Assembly (NCBI RefSeq): GCF_003287735.1
Contig: NZ_NSCM01000021.1
Span: forward strand, 1-64,000
DNA length: 64,000 nt
Direction: 5' to 3'
From: Photorhabdus bodei
GTDB lineage: Bacteria > Pseudomonadota > Gammaproteobacteria > Enterobacterales > Enterobacteriaceae
Part shown: one piece after another, positions 9,270 through 20,945 of the stretch
Numbering within the stretch: the stretch's first letter is position 1
Layout: every line of letters starts with the position of its first letter
Translations under genes and position numbers: made by a program
Notes under the pieces: generated by a model
The model's input: the letters and a program-made list of their open reading frames with translations, nothing else
Database searches by the model: none
Told to the model about the DNA's origin: nothing

Positions 9270-10015
9270 AATATTCTCCTGTTTAAATATATTATTTATA
9301 GCGCATTAATTTAACCACCTAATTTTACTATTTTTGTAAACATAAAATCTTTTCAATGAATATATACAACTAATACGATTATTAAATACCAAAATATATT
9401 TTGGTATTTATTTTAAGTAATATAATTATTTAAGACTTAATTATAATATTAATTAAACACGAATAACTTTCACATTTAAATTATAAAACCATAAACTATA
9501 AATAAAATAAAATAAAATAAAATAAAATAAAATAAAATAAAATAAAATAAAATAAAATAAAATAAAATAAAATAAAAATTCATTTAAAATTATTAACTGC
9601 AACATTATCAAAGTAAAATAAAACTTTTAAATCTCGTTGCATTTAAATAATTTCTAATATCGACAAAAAAATACCAGGCAAGCCAAATTCTATTGCATGG
9701 CCTTGATAATCAGCTCCACAAGTGATTCCCCTCTAGGTAATAGCTCTGTCGGTCAATGATAAATTAAAGTCACTAATTCCTGTCTTAGATCAAGTTTTAG
9801 TGTTCAAATCCGACAAAATACCCTTTCATATCAAATTTATCTCACTTAGAACCCGTTATACTTAATTCAATACAAACAGTAATAAACAGCTTCCCTTGAT
9901 CGTTAAAACACCGGATTTTACCTACAGAATGTTGCATATGAAAAATAACAACATTTAGGAAAGTTACGACGATTTTGCTTACTAATTAATTTCACTTAAA
10001 CAATGGAGAAGCACA
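9270..10015. other. Gene-free AT-rich stretch, frd promoter region
   Basis: About 745 bp with no credible ORF. It contains the AATAA tandem repeat at 9501-9575. A TTGATCGTTAAAAC sequence at 9896-9909 has one half of an FNR site, but the match is too partial to call. The frdABCD promoter must lie in the last few hundred bases. Confidence 0.6.
9501..9575. repeat. Pentanucleotide tandem repeat (AATAA)15
   Basis: Fifteen uninterrupted copies of AATAA, 75 bp of A/T only, in the gap between the fascin-like gene and frdA. It should be prone to length change and is probably intrinsically bent or rigid DNA. Confidence 0.95.
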
Positions 10016-11812
10016 GTGCAAATCTTTAATGCCGATCTCGCGATTATCGGAGCCGGAGGCGCAGGCCTACGAGCCGCAATTGCCGCCGCTGAGGCTAATC
10101 CTCAGATGAAGATTGCTCTGATCTCAAAAGTTTACCCAATGCGTAGCCACACTGTGGCAGCGGAAGGTGGATCAGCAGCAGTCACCCAAGCTCACGACTC
10201 CTACGACTTCCATTTCAACGATACCGTATCCGGTGGTGACTGGTTATGCGAGCAAGATGTTGTTGAATATTTCGTCGAACATTGCCCGACAGAAATGATC
10301 CAACTAGAACAGTGGGGTTGTCCGTGGAGCCGTAAAGAAGATGGTTCCGTCAACGTGCGTCGTTTTGGTGGTATGAAGATAGAGCGCACCTGGTTCGCTG
10401 CGGATAAAACTGGCTTCCACATGCTGCATACGCTATTCCAAACCTCCCTTAAGTATCCTCAAATTCAACGCTTTGATGAGCATTTTGTCCTCGATATTCT
10501 GGTAGATGAAGGGCAAGTGCGTGGCCTAATTGCGCTGAATATGATGGAAGGTACCAAAATTCAGATCAGGGCTAATGCCGTTATTATGGCAACCGGTGGC
10601 GCAGGCCGTGTATACCGTTACAATACCAACGGCGGTATCGTGACCGGTGATGGCATGGGTATAGCATTCCGTCACGGCGTACCACTGCGTGATATGGAAT
10701 TTGTTCAGTATCATCCAACCGGCCTGCCGGGTTCCGGTATCCTAATGACAGAAGGTTGTCGTGGTGAAGGCGGAATTCTGGTCAACAAAGATGGCTACCG
10801 CTATTTACAAGATTATGGCCTCGGCCCCGAAACGCCATTAGGCAAACCTGAAAACAAATATATGGAACTGGGTCCCCGTGACAAAGTTTCTCAGGCTTTT
10901 TGGCATGAATGGCGGGCCGGTCGTACTATTTCAACTCCACGTGGCAATGTGGTTTATCTGGATCTACGCCATTTGGGGGAGAAAAAATTACTTGAACGCC
11001 TCCCCTTCATCTGTGAACTGGCAAAAGCGTATGTCGGCGTTGATCCAGTTAAAGAGCCCATTCCAGTCCGACCTACGGCACATTACACGATGGGCGGTAT
11101 CGAAACTGACCAGAAATGTGAAACCCGCATTAAAGGGCTATTCGCTGTCGGTGAATGTTCTTCCGTTGGCCTGCATGGTGCAAACCGCCTTGGTTCCAAT
11201 TCTCTGGCTGAATTGGTGGTCTTTGGCCGTCTGGCTGGTGAAGAAGCAGTAAAACATGTTCAACAAACCAAACCCGTTAATGACCGCACATTGGATGCCC
11301 AGGCACGTGATGTAGTCGCACGTTTGAGCAACTTACTAAAACAGAAAGGGACGGAAAGTTGGTCGAAGATCCGTGATGAAATGGGGATCTCAATGGAAGA
11401 AGGCTGCGGTATCTATCGCACCCCTGAACTCATGTTAAAAACGATCGATAAGATTGCTGAACTAAAAGATCGCTTCAAACGGGTGAAAATCACCGATAAC
11501 ACCAATGTGTTCAACACGGATCTACTGTACACCATTGAGCTTGGCTTTGGCTTGGATGTGGCTGAATGTATGATTCACTCTGCGATAAACCGTAAAGAAT
11601 CCCGTGGCGCTCATCAACGTTTGGATGAAGGTTGTACCGAACGTGATGATGAAAACTTCCTAAAACATACGCTCGCTTTCTATAACCCTAAGAGTGTTCC
11701 TCACCTAGAATACAGTGATGTGAAAATCACCAAATCCATACCCGCAAAACGTGTATATGGCGGTGAAGCCGCGGCACAAGAGAAAAAGTATAAGGAGCAG
11801 GAGAATGGTTGA
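10016..11812 (+). CDS. frdA: Fumarate reductase flavoprotein subunit FrdA
   Basis: 598 residues, starting at GTG (GTG CAA ATC) as in E. coli. It has the Rossmann FAD motif [10 protein letters not shown] near residue 12, [12 protein letters not shown] with His45 (covalent FAD attachment), HPTGLPGSG and the catalytic-region segment [14 protein letters not shown]. It reduces fumarate to succinate at the inner-membrane face in anaerobic respiration. The stop overlaps the frdB start by 8 bp, coupling translation. aspA and dcuA, which supply fumarate, are in the same window. Confidence 0.98.
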   Translation: MQIFNADLAIIGAGGAGLRAAIAAAEANPQMKIALISKVYPMRSHTVAAEGGSAAVTQAHDSYDFHFNDTVSGGDWLCEQDVVEYFVEHCPTEMIQLEQWGCPWSRKEDGSVNVRRFGGMKIERTWFAADKTGFHMLHTLFQTSLKYPQIQRFDEHFVLDILVDEGQVRGLIALNMMEGTKIQIRANAVIMATGGAGRVYRYNTNGGIVTGDGMGIAFRHGVPLRDMEFVQYHPTGLPGSGILMTEGCRGEGGILVNKDGYRYLQDYGLGPETPLGKPENKYMELGPRDKVSQAFWHEWRAGRTISTPRGNVVYLDLRHLGEKKLLERLPFICELAKAYVGVDPVKEPIPVRPTAHYTMGGIETDQKCETRIKGLFAVGECSSVGLHGANRLGSNSLAELVVFGRLAGEEAVKHVQQTKPVNDRTLDAQARDVVARLSNLLKQKGTESWSKIRDEMGISMEEGCGIYRTPELMLKTIDKIAELKDRFKRVKITDNTNVFNTDLLYTIELGFGLDVAECMIHSAINRKESRGAHQRLDEGCTERDDENFLKHTLAFYNPKSVPHLEYSDVKITKSIPAKRVYGGEAAAQEKKYKEQENG

Positions 11813-12539
11813 TATGAACACCCTGAGAATGGAGGTCATGCGCTATAATCCAGAAAGTGACCATAAACCCCATTTTATAACCTATGAAATTCCTTATGAT
11901 GAGCAGACTTCTCTACTTGATGCCCTAGGTTACATTAAAGACAATCTCGCTCCCGATCTCTCTTACCGCTGGTCTTGCCGTATGGCTATCTGTGGCTCTT
12001 GCGGCATGATGGTTAACCGTGTGCCGAAACTGGCCTGTAAAACCTTCCTGCGTGATTATCCTCAAGGAATGAAAGTTGAAGCGCTGGCTAACTTTCCTAT
12101 TGAACGTGACCTGGTAGTTGATATGACCCACTTCATTGAAAGCCTGGAAGCCATCAAACCATACATCATTGGGAATGACCGTAGACCTTCTGAAGGCCCA
12201 AATATTCAAACTCCAGCACAGATGGCAAAATATCATCAATTTTCCGGCTGTATCAACTGTGGCTTATGTTATGCCGCTTGCCCTCAGTTTGGTCTGAACC
12301 CTGAATTTATCGGCCCGGCGGCGATCACGCTAGCTCACCGTTACAACCTCGACAACCGCGACCACGGTAAGAAAAAGCGTATGCCTCAACTTAACAGCCA
12401 GAATGGGGTATGGAGCTGTACATTCGTTGGTTACTGTTCTGAGGTTTGTCCGAAACATGTCGATCCAGCCGCGGCTATCCAACAAGGCAAGATCGAAAGC
12501 GCGAAAGATTTCATGATCGCCATGCTAAAACCACAATAA
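11805..12539 (+). CDS. frdB: Fumarate reductase iron-sulfur subunit FrdB
   Basis: 244 residues from [11 protein letters not shown]; the ATG at 11805 follows AGGAGCAGGAGA and overlaps the end of frdA. The N-terminal plant-type ferredoxin part carries the 2Fe-2S cysteines [10 protein letters not shown]. The C-terminal part has [13 protein letters not shown] and CSEVCPKH for the 4Fe-4S and 3Fe-4S clusters. It passes electrons from menaquinol at FrdCD to the FrdA flavin. Length and sequence are very close to E. coli FrdB. Confidence 0.98.
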   Translation: MVDMNTLRMEVMRYNPESDHKPHFITYEIPYDEQTSLLDALGYIKDNLAPDLSYRWSCRMAICGSCGMMVNRVPKLACKTFLRDYPQGMKVEALANFPIERDLVVDMTHFIESLEAIKPYIIGNDRRPSEGPNIQTPAQMAKYHQFSGCINCGLCYAACPQFGLNPEFIGPAAITLAHRYNLDNRDHGKKKRMPQLNSQNGVWSCTFVGYCSEVCPKHVDPAAAIQQGKIESAKDFMIAMLKPQ

Positions 12540-12555
12540 GGGGAGGAAGAAAGTA

Positions 12556-12948
12556 ATGACGACTAAACGTAAACCTTATATCCGCAGCATGGCTCCCAAC
12601 TGGTGGCAGAAACTGGGCTTTTACCGCTTCTATATCCTGCGTGAAAGTACCGCAGTGACGACTATGTGGTTCAGTATCTTGCTGATATACGGTCTATTCG
12701 CTCTAAAAGGCGGCGCACAAAACTGGGATGCATTTGTCACATTCCTGAAAAACCCCGTCATCCTGCTGATTAATATCATCACTCTGCTAGGTGCTCTGCT
12801 GCATACTAAAACCTGGTTTGAGCTAGCGCCGAAGGCAGCTAACGTCGTGATAAAAGGTGAAAAGATGGGAGCAGGGCCAGTAATCAAACTACTATGGTCC
12901 ATCACTATTATCGTCACCACGATTACCTTAGGTATAGCCTTACTTTAA
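12556..12948 (+). CDS. frdC: Fumarate reductase membrane anchor FrdC
   Basis: 130 residues with three membrane helices. The start [20 protein letters not shown] and the [11 protein letters not shown] segment are characteristic of FrdC. With FrdD it anchors FrdAB and binds menaquinone. It lies 16 bp after frdB behind a GGGGAGGAAG ribosome site. Confidence 0.97.
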   Translation: MTTKRKPYIRSMAPNWWQKLGFYRFYILRESTAVTTMWFSILLIYGLFALKGGAQNWDAFVTFLKNPVILLINIITLLGALLHTKTWFELAPKAANVVIKGEKMGAGPVIKLLWSITIIVTTITLGIALL

Positions 12949-12964
12949 CCTCAAGGAGGATCTA

Positions 12965-13318
12965 ATGAATCAAATACCTAAACGTTCCGATGAACCGATT
13001 TTTTGGGGATTATTTGGTGCCGGTGGTATGTGGGGCGCAATTGTGGCTCCAGCCATTATTTTACTAGTAGCCATCCTTTTACCATTGGGAGTAGCACCGG
13101 AAGCGTTAAGCTACACACGAATTCTGGCTTTCTGTCAGAGTTTTATTGGTCGTGCTTTCCTATTATTTATGATCGTTCTACCACTATGGTGCGGATCACA
13201 CCGTATCCACCACGGTATGCATGACCTGAAAATTCATATCCCTGCAAGTAAATGGCTTTTCTACGGCTTGGCCGCGATCCTGAGTGTTGTCGCAATTATC
13301 GGGGTTTTTACTCTGTAG
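12965..13318 (+). CDS. frdD: Fumarate reductase membrane anchor FrdD
   Basis: 117 residues, three membrane helices. [19 protein letters not shown] and the quinone-side [13 protein letters not shown] motif are diagnostic. It completes frdABCD, 16 bp after frdC with AAGGAGGATCT before the ATG. In E. coli ampC and blc follow; here sugE comes next. Confidence 0.97.
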   Translation: MNQIPKRSDEPIFWGLFGAGGMWGAIVAPAIILLVAILLPLGVAPEALSYTRILAFCQSFIGRAFLLFMIVLPLWCGSHRIHHGMHDLKIHIPASKWLFYGLAAILSVVAIIGVFTL

Positions 13319-13412
13319 TCGAATAGCAACGAGCTGAGGTTATAAATACTCTTTACCCTAATCGATGTTGTCGAAAACCTACCCTCACTCGTTTTTATGC
13401 TGGAAAATATCT

Positions 13413-13439
13413 TTAAAGGCTGGTTTATCCGGCCTTTAA
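13413..13439 (+). terminator. Possible terminator hairpin after frdD
   Basis: TTAAAGGC...GCCTTTAA forms an 8-bp stem 95 bp after frdD. There is no clear T-run, so termination is only likely. Confidence 0.45.
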
Positions 13440-13534
13440 CTTATTCAAGCTATCATCTGAGATATATGTATTTCTCCGAAACTCTCCTGCTTTTGATTCA
13501 CGAAAGGGAAAAACTACACGAGTGAAAATAGAAG

Positions 13535-13569
13535 CTGCACTGCCAAAATATGAAACCTTTGGAGTGCAG
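13535..13569 (-). terminator. Possible terminator hairpin after sugE
   Basis: CTGCACT...AGTGCAG flanks a loop just past the sugE stop (minus strand). The following minus-strand bases are only moderately T-rich. Confidence 0.4.
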
Positions 13570-13576
13570 TTCACTA

Positions 13577-13891
13577 TTAACTAGACAATTTCAGACCGAT
13601 AATACCGGCGATAATCAGAGCAAAACTTAAAATCCTGGCAAAACTTGCAGATTCACCAAACACTATAATACCAAAAATAGCGGTACCCACTGCACCAATT
13701 CCAGTCCATACCGCATAAGCTGTACCTATTGGTAAGCCTTTCATTGCATAAGCAAGCAATCCCATACTGAGCGCCACAGCACCGGCTGTAATAAGGCTCG
13801 GTATCAACCGGGTGAAACCATGAGTATATTTCAGGCCAACCGCCCAGACGACTTCAAATAAACCAGCAATAACAAGAACAAACCAGGACAT
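13577..13891 (-). CDS. sugE: SMR-family guanidinium exporter (SugE/Gdx)
   Basis: 104 residues from [20 protein letters not shown], which holds the conserved helix-1 Glu of small multidrug-resistance dimers. It has four membrane helices including [20 protein letters not shown]. The W-x-x-x-L-K-Y and G-L-x-Y segments fit the SugE/Gdx branch, which exports guanidinium in exchange for protons, not the broad EmrE branch. The longer in-frame extension to 14032 is discarded because it would translate through a guanidine-II riboswitch. That riboswitch independently supports the substrate. Confidence 0.95.
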   Translation of the reverse strand: MSWFVLVIAGLFEVVWAVGLKYTHGFTRLIPSLITAGAVALSMGLLAYAMKGLPIGTAYAVWTGIGAVGTAIFGIIVFGESASFARILSFALIIAGIIGLKLSS

Positions 13892-13914
13892 ATCAACGCC
13901 CCATAATAGTGTTG

Positions 13915-13959
13915 TGGAGTCGTCTCCAGAAAACGGCAGTATATCCAGGTCGTCCCGGA
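13915..13959 (-). promoter_or_regulatory. Guanidine-II (mini-ykkC) riboswitch before sugE
   Basis: On the minus strand two short hairpins each display an ACGA loop. The first is TCCGGG-ACGA-CCTGGA (13959-13944) and the second TGGAG-ACGA-CTCCA (13928-13915), separated by ~15 nt. Paired stems with ACGR loops are the definition of the guanidine-II class. The second ends 23 nt before the sugE ATG, close to the ribosome site, which fits control of translation. Guanidine would switch on its own exporter. Confidence 0.93.
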
Positions 13960-14069
13960 TAACCATTAGAAACAGTGATAAATTATAGTTGTGTAAAATG
14001 GCAATATCAATAACGCAATATTGTGAGCTCAAAAGACATAAATAGCCATGCCCTCTGTATAATCACCAA

Positions 14070-14105
14070 TAAAGAAAACCACAGCCTGCTTCCAGAACTG
14101 CGGCT
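14070..14105 (-). terminator. Intrinsic terminator of efp
   Basis: On the minus strand AGCCGCAG pairs with CTGTGGTT (two G-U pairs) and is followed by TTCTTT, 22 bp past the efp stop. Confidence 0.7.
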
Positions 14106-14126
14106 TTTATCAAATACCGTCGGTAA

Positions 14127-14693
14127 TTATTTTACGCGAGAAACGTATTCACCAGAACGGGTATCCACTTTAATCACTTCACCAATTTGAACGAACAGAG
14201 GTACTTTAACTACAGCACCTGTGCTCAAGGTTGCTGGTTTACCACCCGTACCTGCGGTATCACCTTTTAGACCTGGATCAGTATCAGTAATTTCTAATTC
14301 AACAAAGTTTGGTGGAGTCACAGAGATAGGCTGACCATTCCACAGCGTCAGGATACACTCAGCTTGTTCTACTAACCATTTCGCATTATCGCCAACTGCT
14401 TTTTCATCAGCCGCTAACTGTTCGAAGGTTTCGTTATTCATAAAGTGCCAAAACTCACCATCGTTATATAGGTAAGTCAGGTTCATATCCATCACGTCAG
14501 CAGATTCTACAGAGTCAGTAGATTTGAAGGTCTTTTCCAGCAGTTTACCGGAAATCAGCTTACGAATACGAACACGGGCAAACGCCTGACCTTTACCCGG
14601 CTTCACGAATTCACTTTCAAGAATAGCGCACGGCTCACCATCTAACATGATTTTAAGACCTGAACGGAATTCATTGGTACTATAAGTAGCCAT
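14127..14693 (-). CDS. efp: Translation elongation factor P
   Basis: 188 residues, the standard EF-P length, with three beta-barrel domains. [20 protein letters not shown] contains Lys34, the residue that receives beta-lysine. EF-P enters the ribosomal E site and relieves stalling at consecutive prolines. The proline-rich inverse autotransporter at 50153-52192, with 11 consecutive prolines, would be an obvious client. It is divergent from epmB with a 37-bp gap, so the factor and part of its modification pathway share a promoter region. Confidence 0.98.
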   Translation of the reverse strand: MATYSTNEFRSGLKIMLDGEPCAILESEFVKPGKGQAFARVRIRKLISGKLLEKTFKSTDSVESADVMDMNLTYLYNDGEFWHFMNNETFEQLAADEKAVGDNAKWLVEQAECILTLWNGQPISVTPPNFVELEITDTDPGLKGDTAGTGGKPATLSTGAVVKVPLFVQIGEVIKVDTRSGEYVSRVK

Positions 14694-14730
14694 GGAGATC
14701 CTCTTTTAAACAAAATGGCTTAGCCAAAAA

Positions 14731-15759
14731 ATGGCGCACATTATAACCCCAAAGATCATCATCAGAGAAGACTGGTTGAAACAACTTACAGATGTTATTA
14801 CCGATCCTGATGAATTATTACAATTATTATCTTTAGATAAGCACCCGACCTTGACCAAGGGGAGCGGCGCACGTCGCCTGTTTCCACTACGGGTACCCAA
14901 GGCTTTTGTTGCGCGTATGCAAGTAAGCGATCCTAATGATCCGCTGTTACTTCAGGTCATAACGACACCCGAAGAATTCACGCTCACGCCGGGTTTTTCT
15001 ACCGACCCTCTGGATGAACAGCGCAGTGCTGTCCCCGGTCTATTACATAAATACCGTAATCGCGCACTGTTGCTAGTTAAAGGAGGATGTGCGGTTAACT
15101 GTCGTTATTGCTTCCGACGTCATTTCCCATACGAAGATAACAAAGGTAATAAACGCAATTGGCAACAAGCGTTGGATTATATTCAGCAACATCCTGAACT
15201 TGATGAGATTATCTTCTCCGGCGGCGATCCTTTAATGGCAAAAGATCACGAACTTGACTGGTTAATCAGCAATCTGGAAAAGATTTCTCATATTAAACGA
15301 CTGCGTATTCATACTCGTCTGCCTGTGGTTATTCCTGCCCGGATCACAACAACGCTTTGCGATCGACTGGCACAATCGAGATTACAGGTGATCATGGTGA
15401 CACATATCAATCATGCTAATGAGATCGACCAATCCTTACGGAACAGCATGATGTTGCTGAAACAAGCAGGTATTACGTTACTAAATCAAAGTGTGCTGTT
15501 ACGCGGTATCAATAATCATTCTGATACTCTGGCTGACCTGAGCAATGCTCTGTTCGATGTAGGTATCCTACCTTACTACATTCACGTGCTGGATAAAGTA
15601 CAAGGAGCCGCTCATTTTATGGTCAGTGATGAAGAAGCCAAGGCGCTTATCCGGGAATTGCTGACAAAAATTTCAGGTTATTTAGTACCACGTCTCGCAA
15701 GGGAAATCGGCGGAGAACCGAGTAAGACACCTCTTGATTTGGGATTAAAACAAAACTAA
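14731..15759 (+). CDS. epmB: EF-P lysine 2,3-aminomutase EpmB (YjeK)
   Basis: 342 residues. The radical-SAM motif CAVNCRYCFRRHFPY (Cys-x3-Cys-x2-Cys) and the KamA-family segments IIFSGGDPLMAKD and YYIHVLDKVQGAAHF (PLP/substrate region) identify it. It converts (S)-alpha-lysine to (R)-beta-lysine for EpmA. It starts MAHIITPK, matching the E. coli protein. It is divergently paired with efp. Confidence 0.96.
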   Translation: MAHIITPKIIIREDWLKQLTDVITDPDELLQLLSLDKHPTLTKGSGARRLFPLRVPKAFVARMQVSDPNDPLLLQVITTPEEFTLTPGFSTDPLDEQRSAVPGLLHKYRNRALLLVKGGCAVNCRYCFRRHFPYEDNKGNKRNWQQALDYIQQHPELDEIIFSGGDPLMAKDHELDWLISNLEKISHIKRLRIHTRLPVVIPARITTTLCDRLAQSRLQVIMVTHINHANEIDQSLRNSMMLLKQAGITLLNQSVLLRGINNHSDTLADLSNALFDVGILPYYIHVLDKVQGAAHFMVSDEEAKALIRELLTKISGYLVPRLAREIGGEPSKTPLDLGLKQN

Positions 15760-15769
15760 CAAAAAATTC

Positions 15770-15795
15770 ATGCCCGGATACTTTCAGCCGGGCAT
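15770..15795 (-). terminator. Intrinsic terminator between convergent epmB and lipoprotein gene
   Basis: ATGCCCGG...CCGGGCAT forms a perfect 8-bp stem. On the minus strand it is followed by GAATTTTTTG, so it chiefly terminates the lipoprotein gene; it can also stop epmB. Confidence 0.75.
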
Positions 15796-15820
15796 ATCAT
15801 TCAAATTCCGAATACCATTA

Positions 15821-16162
15821 CTAGCATTTATAAACTTGACCAATCATTTTACTGTCCAGTGGCGCAAAGCTCGATAACAGACTTTCACTCGGGCTGGTGA
15901 CGCCATAAATCACATTTCCCCCCATGACTGCGGCTTTATTACGTAAATCATTGGCTGCCCCACGCATTGAGCTGCTTTCATTACTTACACCAGTCATCCA
16001 ATTGCTTTGAGTACCTGTTACTTCACCTAATAACTGGCACTCGCTGCCTGGCTTAGTATCAACAAATCGAACCTGTGAACCACCAGAAGTTAATTGGTTA
16101 GTAGTTGTACACCCTGCCAATAGTAACAATACTGAAGCACTGAGCAAAATTTTAATTCGCAT
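15821..16162 (-). CDS. YjeI-like DUF4156 lipoprotein
   Basis: 113 residues from MRIKILLSASVLLLLAGCTT, a clear type II signal with lipobox LLAGC; the longer frame to 16195 would bury the signal. The body (VRFVDTKPGSECQLLGEVTG and AANDLRNKAAVMGGNVIYG) fits the small DUF4156 lipoproteins such as YjeI. Its position after epmB and before groEL agrees with E. coli yjeI. Function unknown. Confidence 0.85.
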   Translation of the reverse strand: MRIKILLSASVLLLLAGCTTTNQLTSGGSQVRFVDTKPGSECQLLGEVTGTQSNWMTGVSNESSSMRGAANDLRNKAAVMGGNVIYGVTSPSESLLSSFAPLDSKMIGQVYKC

Positions 16163-16466
16163 GTTTTTCCTCACCCATTGTTGGAAATTCGACAATTAGT
16201 CATCAATATACCTTGTTGTACACCAGTATCGCAAAAAATAATTTATAAAGTCATCCTTCAGTAAAATGTTTAGGTCAAAAATATTTTATGCCAAGGTGAA
16301 TGCAGTAAGAAAATAGAGAAAAATAATCGAATAAATAACATGAATAAGTTTGATAAATGCTTTATCTTCAAAAAACATCACTCATTAATCAATACATAAA
16401 TTATCTATCAAAAAAGCCTTTTATCCATGATATTGACTACCAGATAGAACACTAAAAATATTATTA

Positions 16467-16593
16467 TATACCTATCATCCTTCAAGTTGCCTCTTTGTTG
16501 GCTGCACTCACTCACCCCGGTCACATAGTTATCTATGCTCCCGGGGATTCGCTCCCTTGCCGCCGCGATGCATCTTGAAATCCATAAGGTATA
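16467..16593 (-). repeat. ERIC element
   Basis: Exactly 127 bp from TATACCTATCATCCTTCAAG to CTTGAAATCCATAAGGTATA, including GGGGATTCGCTCCCTTGCCG. Nearly identical to the copies at 16904 and 44555. Confidence 0.95.
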
Positions 16594-16903
16594 TGCAATA
16601 CTAAAAGCCATAATGTAAATATTTAATTCATTAACCCTCTTACAGCAAGATCTTGAATAAACTTATAATAATCATCTGACATATATTTCCTGTTGGCATA
16701 TTTATGTTTATTTTTCCATCTGATAAATTCAATTCCCATGTTACGAATGATATTAAACTTAAACCATCTCACTCAAAACACTATTAAAACATCTATCGAC
16801 AGTTTTGATTTGATAATATCTCACGACAATTTTTTATTGAGCAATTATCTGACGTTATATCCCCTAAAAACTTCACATATTAATAGGATTAAGAAATTAT
16901 ACT

Positions 16904-17030
16904 TATACCTATCATCCTTCAAGTTGCCTCTTTGTTGGCTGCACTCACTCACCCCGGTCACATAGTTATCTATGCTCCCGGGGATTCGCTCCCTTGCCGC
17001 CGCGATGCATCTTGAAATCCATAAGGTATA
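16904..17030 (-). repeat. ERIC element
   Basis: 127 bp, same orientation as and almost identical to the copy 310 bp upstream, which suggests recent duplication or gene conversion. Confidence 0.95.
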
Positions 17031-17181
17031 TATGAATTTCATGTGGATTTTATTGTGTGTAAATAATGATACTTTCTTAACATGGATGCAAGAAACTGTG
17101 CCCCATTTGGATAGAAATACCTCCATTGATACCACGATAATGGGCCATCAAACATTTTCGTGGCATCATACTTTCCGAATA

Positions 17182-18090
17182 TCACCATCCATCACCAATG
17201 TGGATACGCTCTGTCAGATAGTCCAGAAATACCCGTATCCGTGATGGGAGTTGCCTACCTTGACCGACAAAAACTGCATATATTTCTTCCTTATCGCCAG
17301 GATTATAGTTCTCAAGTACAGGTAACAACAAACCGTTCCGAATATCAGCATCCACATGGAAACGAGCTAATCGTGCTAAGCCAAGTCCTGCTATTGCAGC
17401 TTTACGCATGGTTTCTCCATCACCAAGTAGCAAGTTCCCTGAAGGCAATTGTTGCCCCCACTCTTCCGAATCGATGAAAGGCCAAGCTTTCATATGACGG
17501 GTAAAGCCAAAACCAAGTCGATTGTAGCGCCCCAGATCGCTAGGCATAGAGGGTATCCCCATCCTTTCAAGGTACGAAGGAGATCCTACCACAACCATTC
17601 GACTTGCCCCCAACTTGCGTACCATGAAGCATGAATCGTCCAGAGGACCGGTGCGAATCGCCACATCGCTACGATCATCAAGTAAATCCACTATCAAGTC
17701 ACATAATGAGATGTCGAGTGTGATCTCTGGGTAGCGTTGCAGGAAATCCGGTAGTAAAGGCATCAAGCAATGTTTTCCAAACGCAACATGACAATTCACA
17801 CGTATCCGTCCACGTAGCGCGGTTCCCTGATTTGCTTCTTGTTCTGCGGCTATGATGTCCTCCAAAATTCTGACACTACGTTCATAGAAAACAGAACCCT
17901 CAGCCGTTAACTGAAGTTTACGTGTCGTTCTATTCAACAGCCGTACACCAAGTCGTATCTCCAGTCGATTAATAAGCTTACTGACTGCTGATGGCGTCAT
18001 GTCGAGCTTGCGAGCAGCGGCGGAGAGACTCTCCGATTCAATGACCTGAACGAATACCGCCATTTCTGTAGATCGATTAAATTTGTGCAT
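17182..18090 (-). CDS. LysR-family transcriptional regulator
   Basis: 302 residues. The N-terminal winged helix-turn-helix spans residues ~5-65 (AVFVQVIESESLSAAARKL, then TPSAVSKLINRLEIRLGVRL). The rest is a type 2 periplasmic-binding-like effector domain that starts near RGRIRVNCHVAFGKHCLMPL. The sequence belongs to the CrgA/DsdC-like branch common in proteobacteria, and the ligand cannot be told. No obvious target gene is divergent from it; the region upstream (18091-18758) has only a tiny ORF and repeats. The gene is absent from the corresponding E. coli region, so it is an insertion. Confidence 0.92.
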   Translation of the reverse strand: MHKFNRSTEMAVFVQVIESESLSAAARKLDMTPSAVSKLINRLEIRLGVRLLNRTTRKLQLTAEGSVFYERSVRILEDIIAAEQEANQGTALRGRIRVNCHVAFGKHCLMPLLPDFLQRYPEITLDISLCDLIVDLLDDRSDVAIRTGPLDDSCFMVRKLGASRMVVVGSPSYLERMGIPSMPSDLGRYNRLGFGFTRHMKAWPFIDSEEWGQQLPSGNLLLGDGETMRKAAIAGLGLARLARFHVDADIRNGLLLPVLENYNPGDKEEIYAVFVGQGRQLPSRIRVFLDYLTERIHIGDGW

Positions 18091-18273
18091 AGATATTTGA
18101 ATTATTTTCCAAAGTCCTATGAATAAATGAATTTTAGTCTAATAAACTCATTTTTTCTAAGTTTAAGGAAATATTTTTTTCCTTAAGAATTTCCCCTATG
18201 CCAAATCATCTTTATTACTTACGCTTTTTAAGCTAACGAAGAGAGCAATCACTTTGTAAAGCCGTAGTTTCAC

Positions 18274-18426
<153 letters not shown>

Positions 18427-18587
18427 AGTTGACGGGAAAGCACTTCAGCTATCCTAGTAGACTTATCACTTGGTAAACACGATGCCGTTTCATCACAATA
18501 TTGGAAGCAACATCACTTCAACGTACATTTTTCATGAATATTACGGAAATACAGGCTTTCACCCCTATCTGAGATCAGACCCGGAGA

Positions 18588-18632
18588 CCGATATCCAGAC
18601 TTGAACCTCAGCCCGGATATCGGATTTTTTTA
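18588..18632 (+). terminator. Strong intrinsic terminator with no known upstream gene
   Basis: CCGATATCC and GGATATCGG make a perfect 9-bp stem followed by ATTTTTTT on the plus strand. Upstream on this strand there is no annotated gene, only the 50-codon frame at 18274-18426, so it implies an undescribed short transcript or a remnant of a deleted gene. Confidence 0.8.
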
Positions 18633-18668
18633 AATGCTATTTTAGCGGGGTGGGAATATTCACCACGA

Positions 18669-18719
18669 TATTAATCGGTGACCACTATTAATCGGTGACC
18701 ACTATTAATCGGTGACCAC
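18669..18719. repeat. Three tandem copies of a 17-bp unit near the groEL 3' end
   Basis: TATTAATCGGTGACCAC is repeated three times without change, 40 bp past the groEL stop. Each unit contains the palindrome GGTGACC. Confidence 0.95.
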
Positions 18720-18758
18720 TATGGACGTAACCCGCTCGGCTAGCGACCTACGCGGCTA

Positions 18759-20417
<1,659 letters not shown>

Positions 20418-20454
20418 TTAAATTCGTTCAGTTAAGAAGATCTAAGCGCAACAA

Positions 20455-20820
<366 letters not shown>

Positions 20821-20832
20821 TCATAATAAATT

Positions 20833-20861
20833 AAATGGGGACCTATTTATGATACTTCAAG
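20833..20861 (-). promoter_or_regulatory. Sigma-32 heat-shock promoter of groESL
   Basis: On the minus strand CTTGAAG (20861-20855), 14 nt, then CCCCATTT (20840-20833) matches the RpoH consensus CTTGAAA-N13-15-CCCCATNT. It lies about 85 bp before the groES ATG. No CIRCE element is seen. Confidence 0.9.
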
Positions 20862-20945
20862 GGCAGGTAAAAAAATATTTTACTTTTTTCTTGCCCACAG
20901 AAAAAAACCGATGATTAAACCAAACATTCAGAAAATGACCGATGA

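Larger units (their letters stand above)
16163..17181. other. Gene-free stretch with two ERIC copies and a short ORF remnant
   Basis: About 1 kb of AT-rich DNA. A minus-strand 49-codon frame (16623-16772, GTG start) ends in YYKFIQDLAVRGLMN and looks like the tail of a lost gene; I do not recognise it. The other long frames here are readings of the ERIC elements. yjeH, found here in E. coli, is not seen. Confidence 0.5.

Noticed and set aside
9896..9909. FNR site before frdA
   Set aside because: Only one half (TTGAT) matches; the second half is not ATCAA.
16408..17244. ORFs of 67-105 codons around 16.4-17.2 kb with SRCIAAARERIPGSIDNYVT
   Set aside because: The shared peptide is the translation of ERIC elements, repeated wherever ERIC copies occur.
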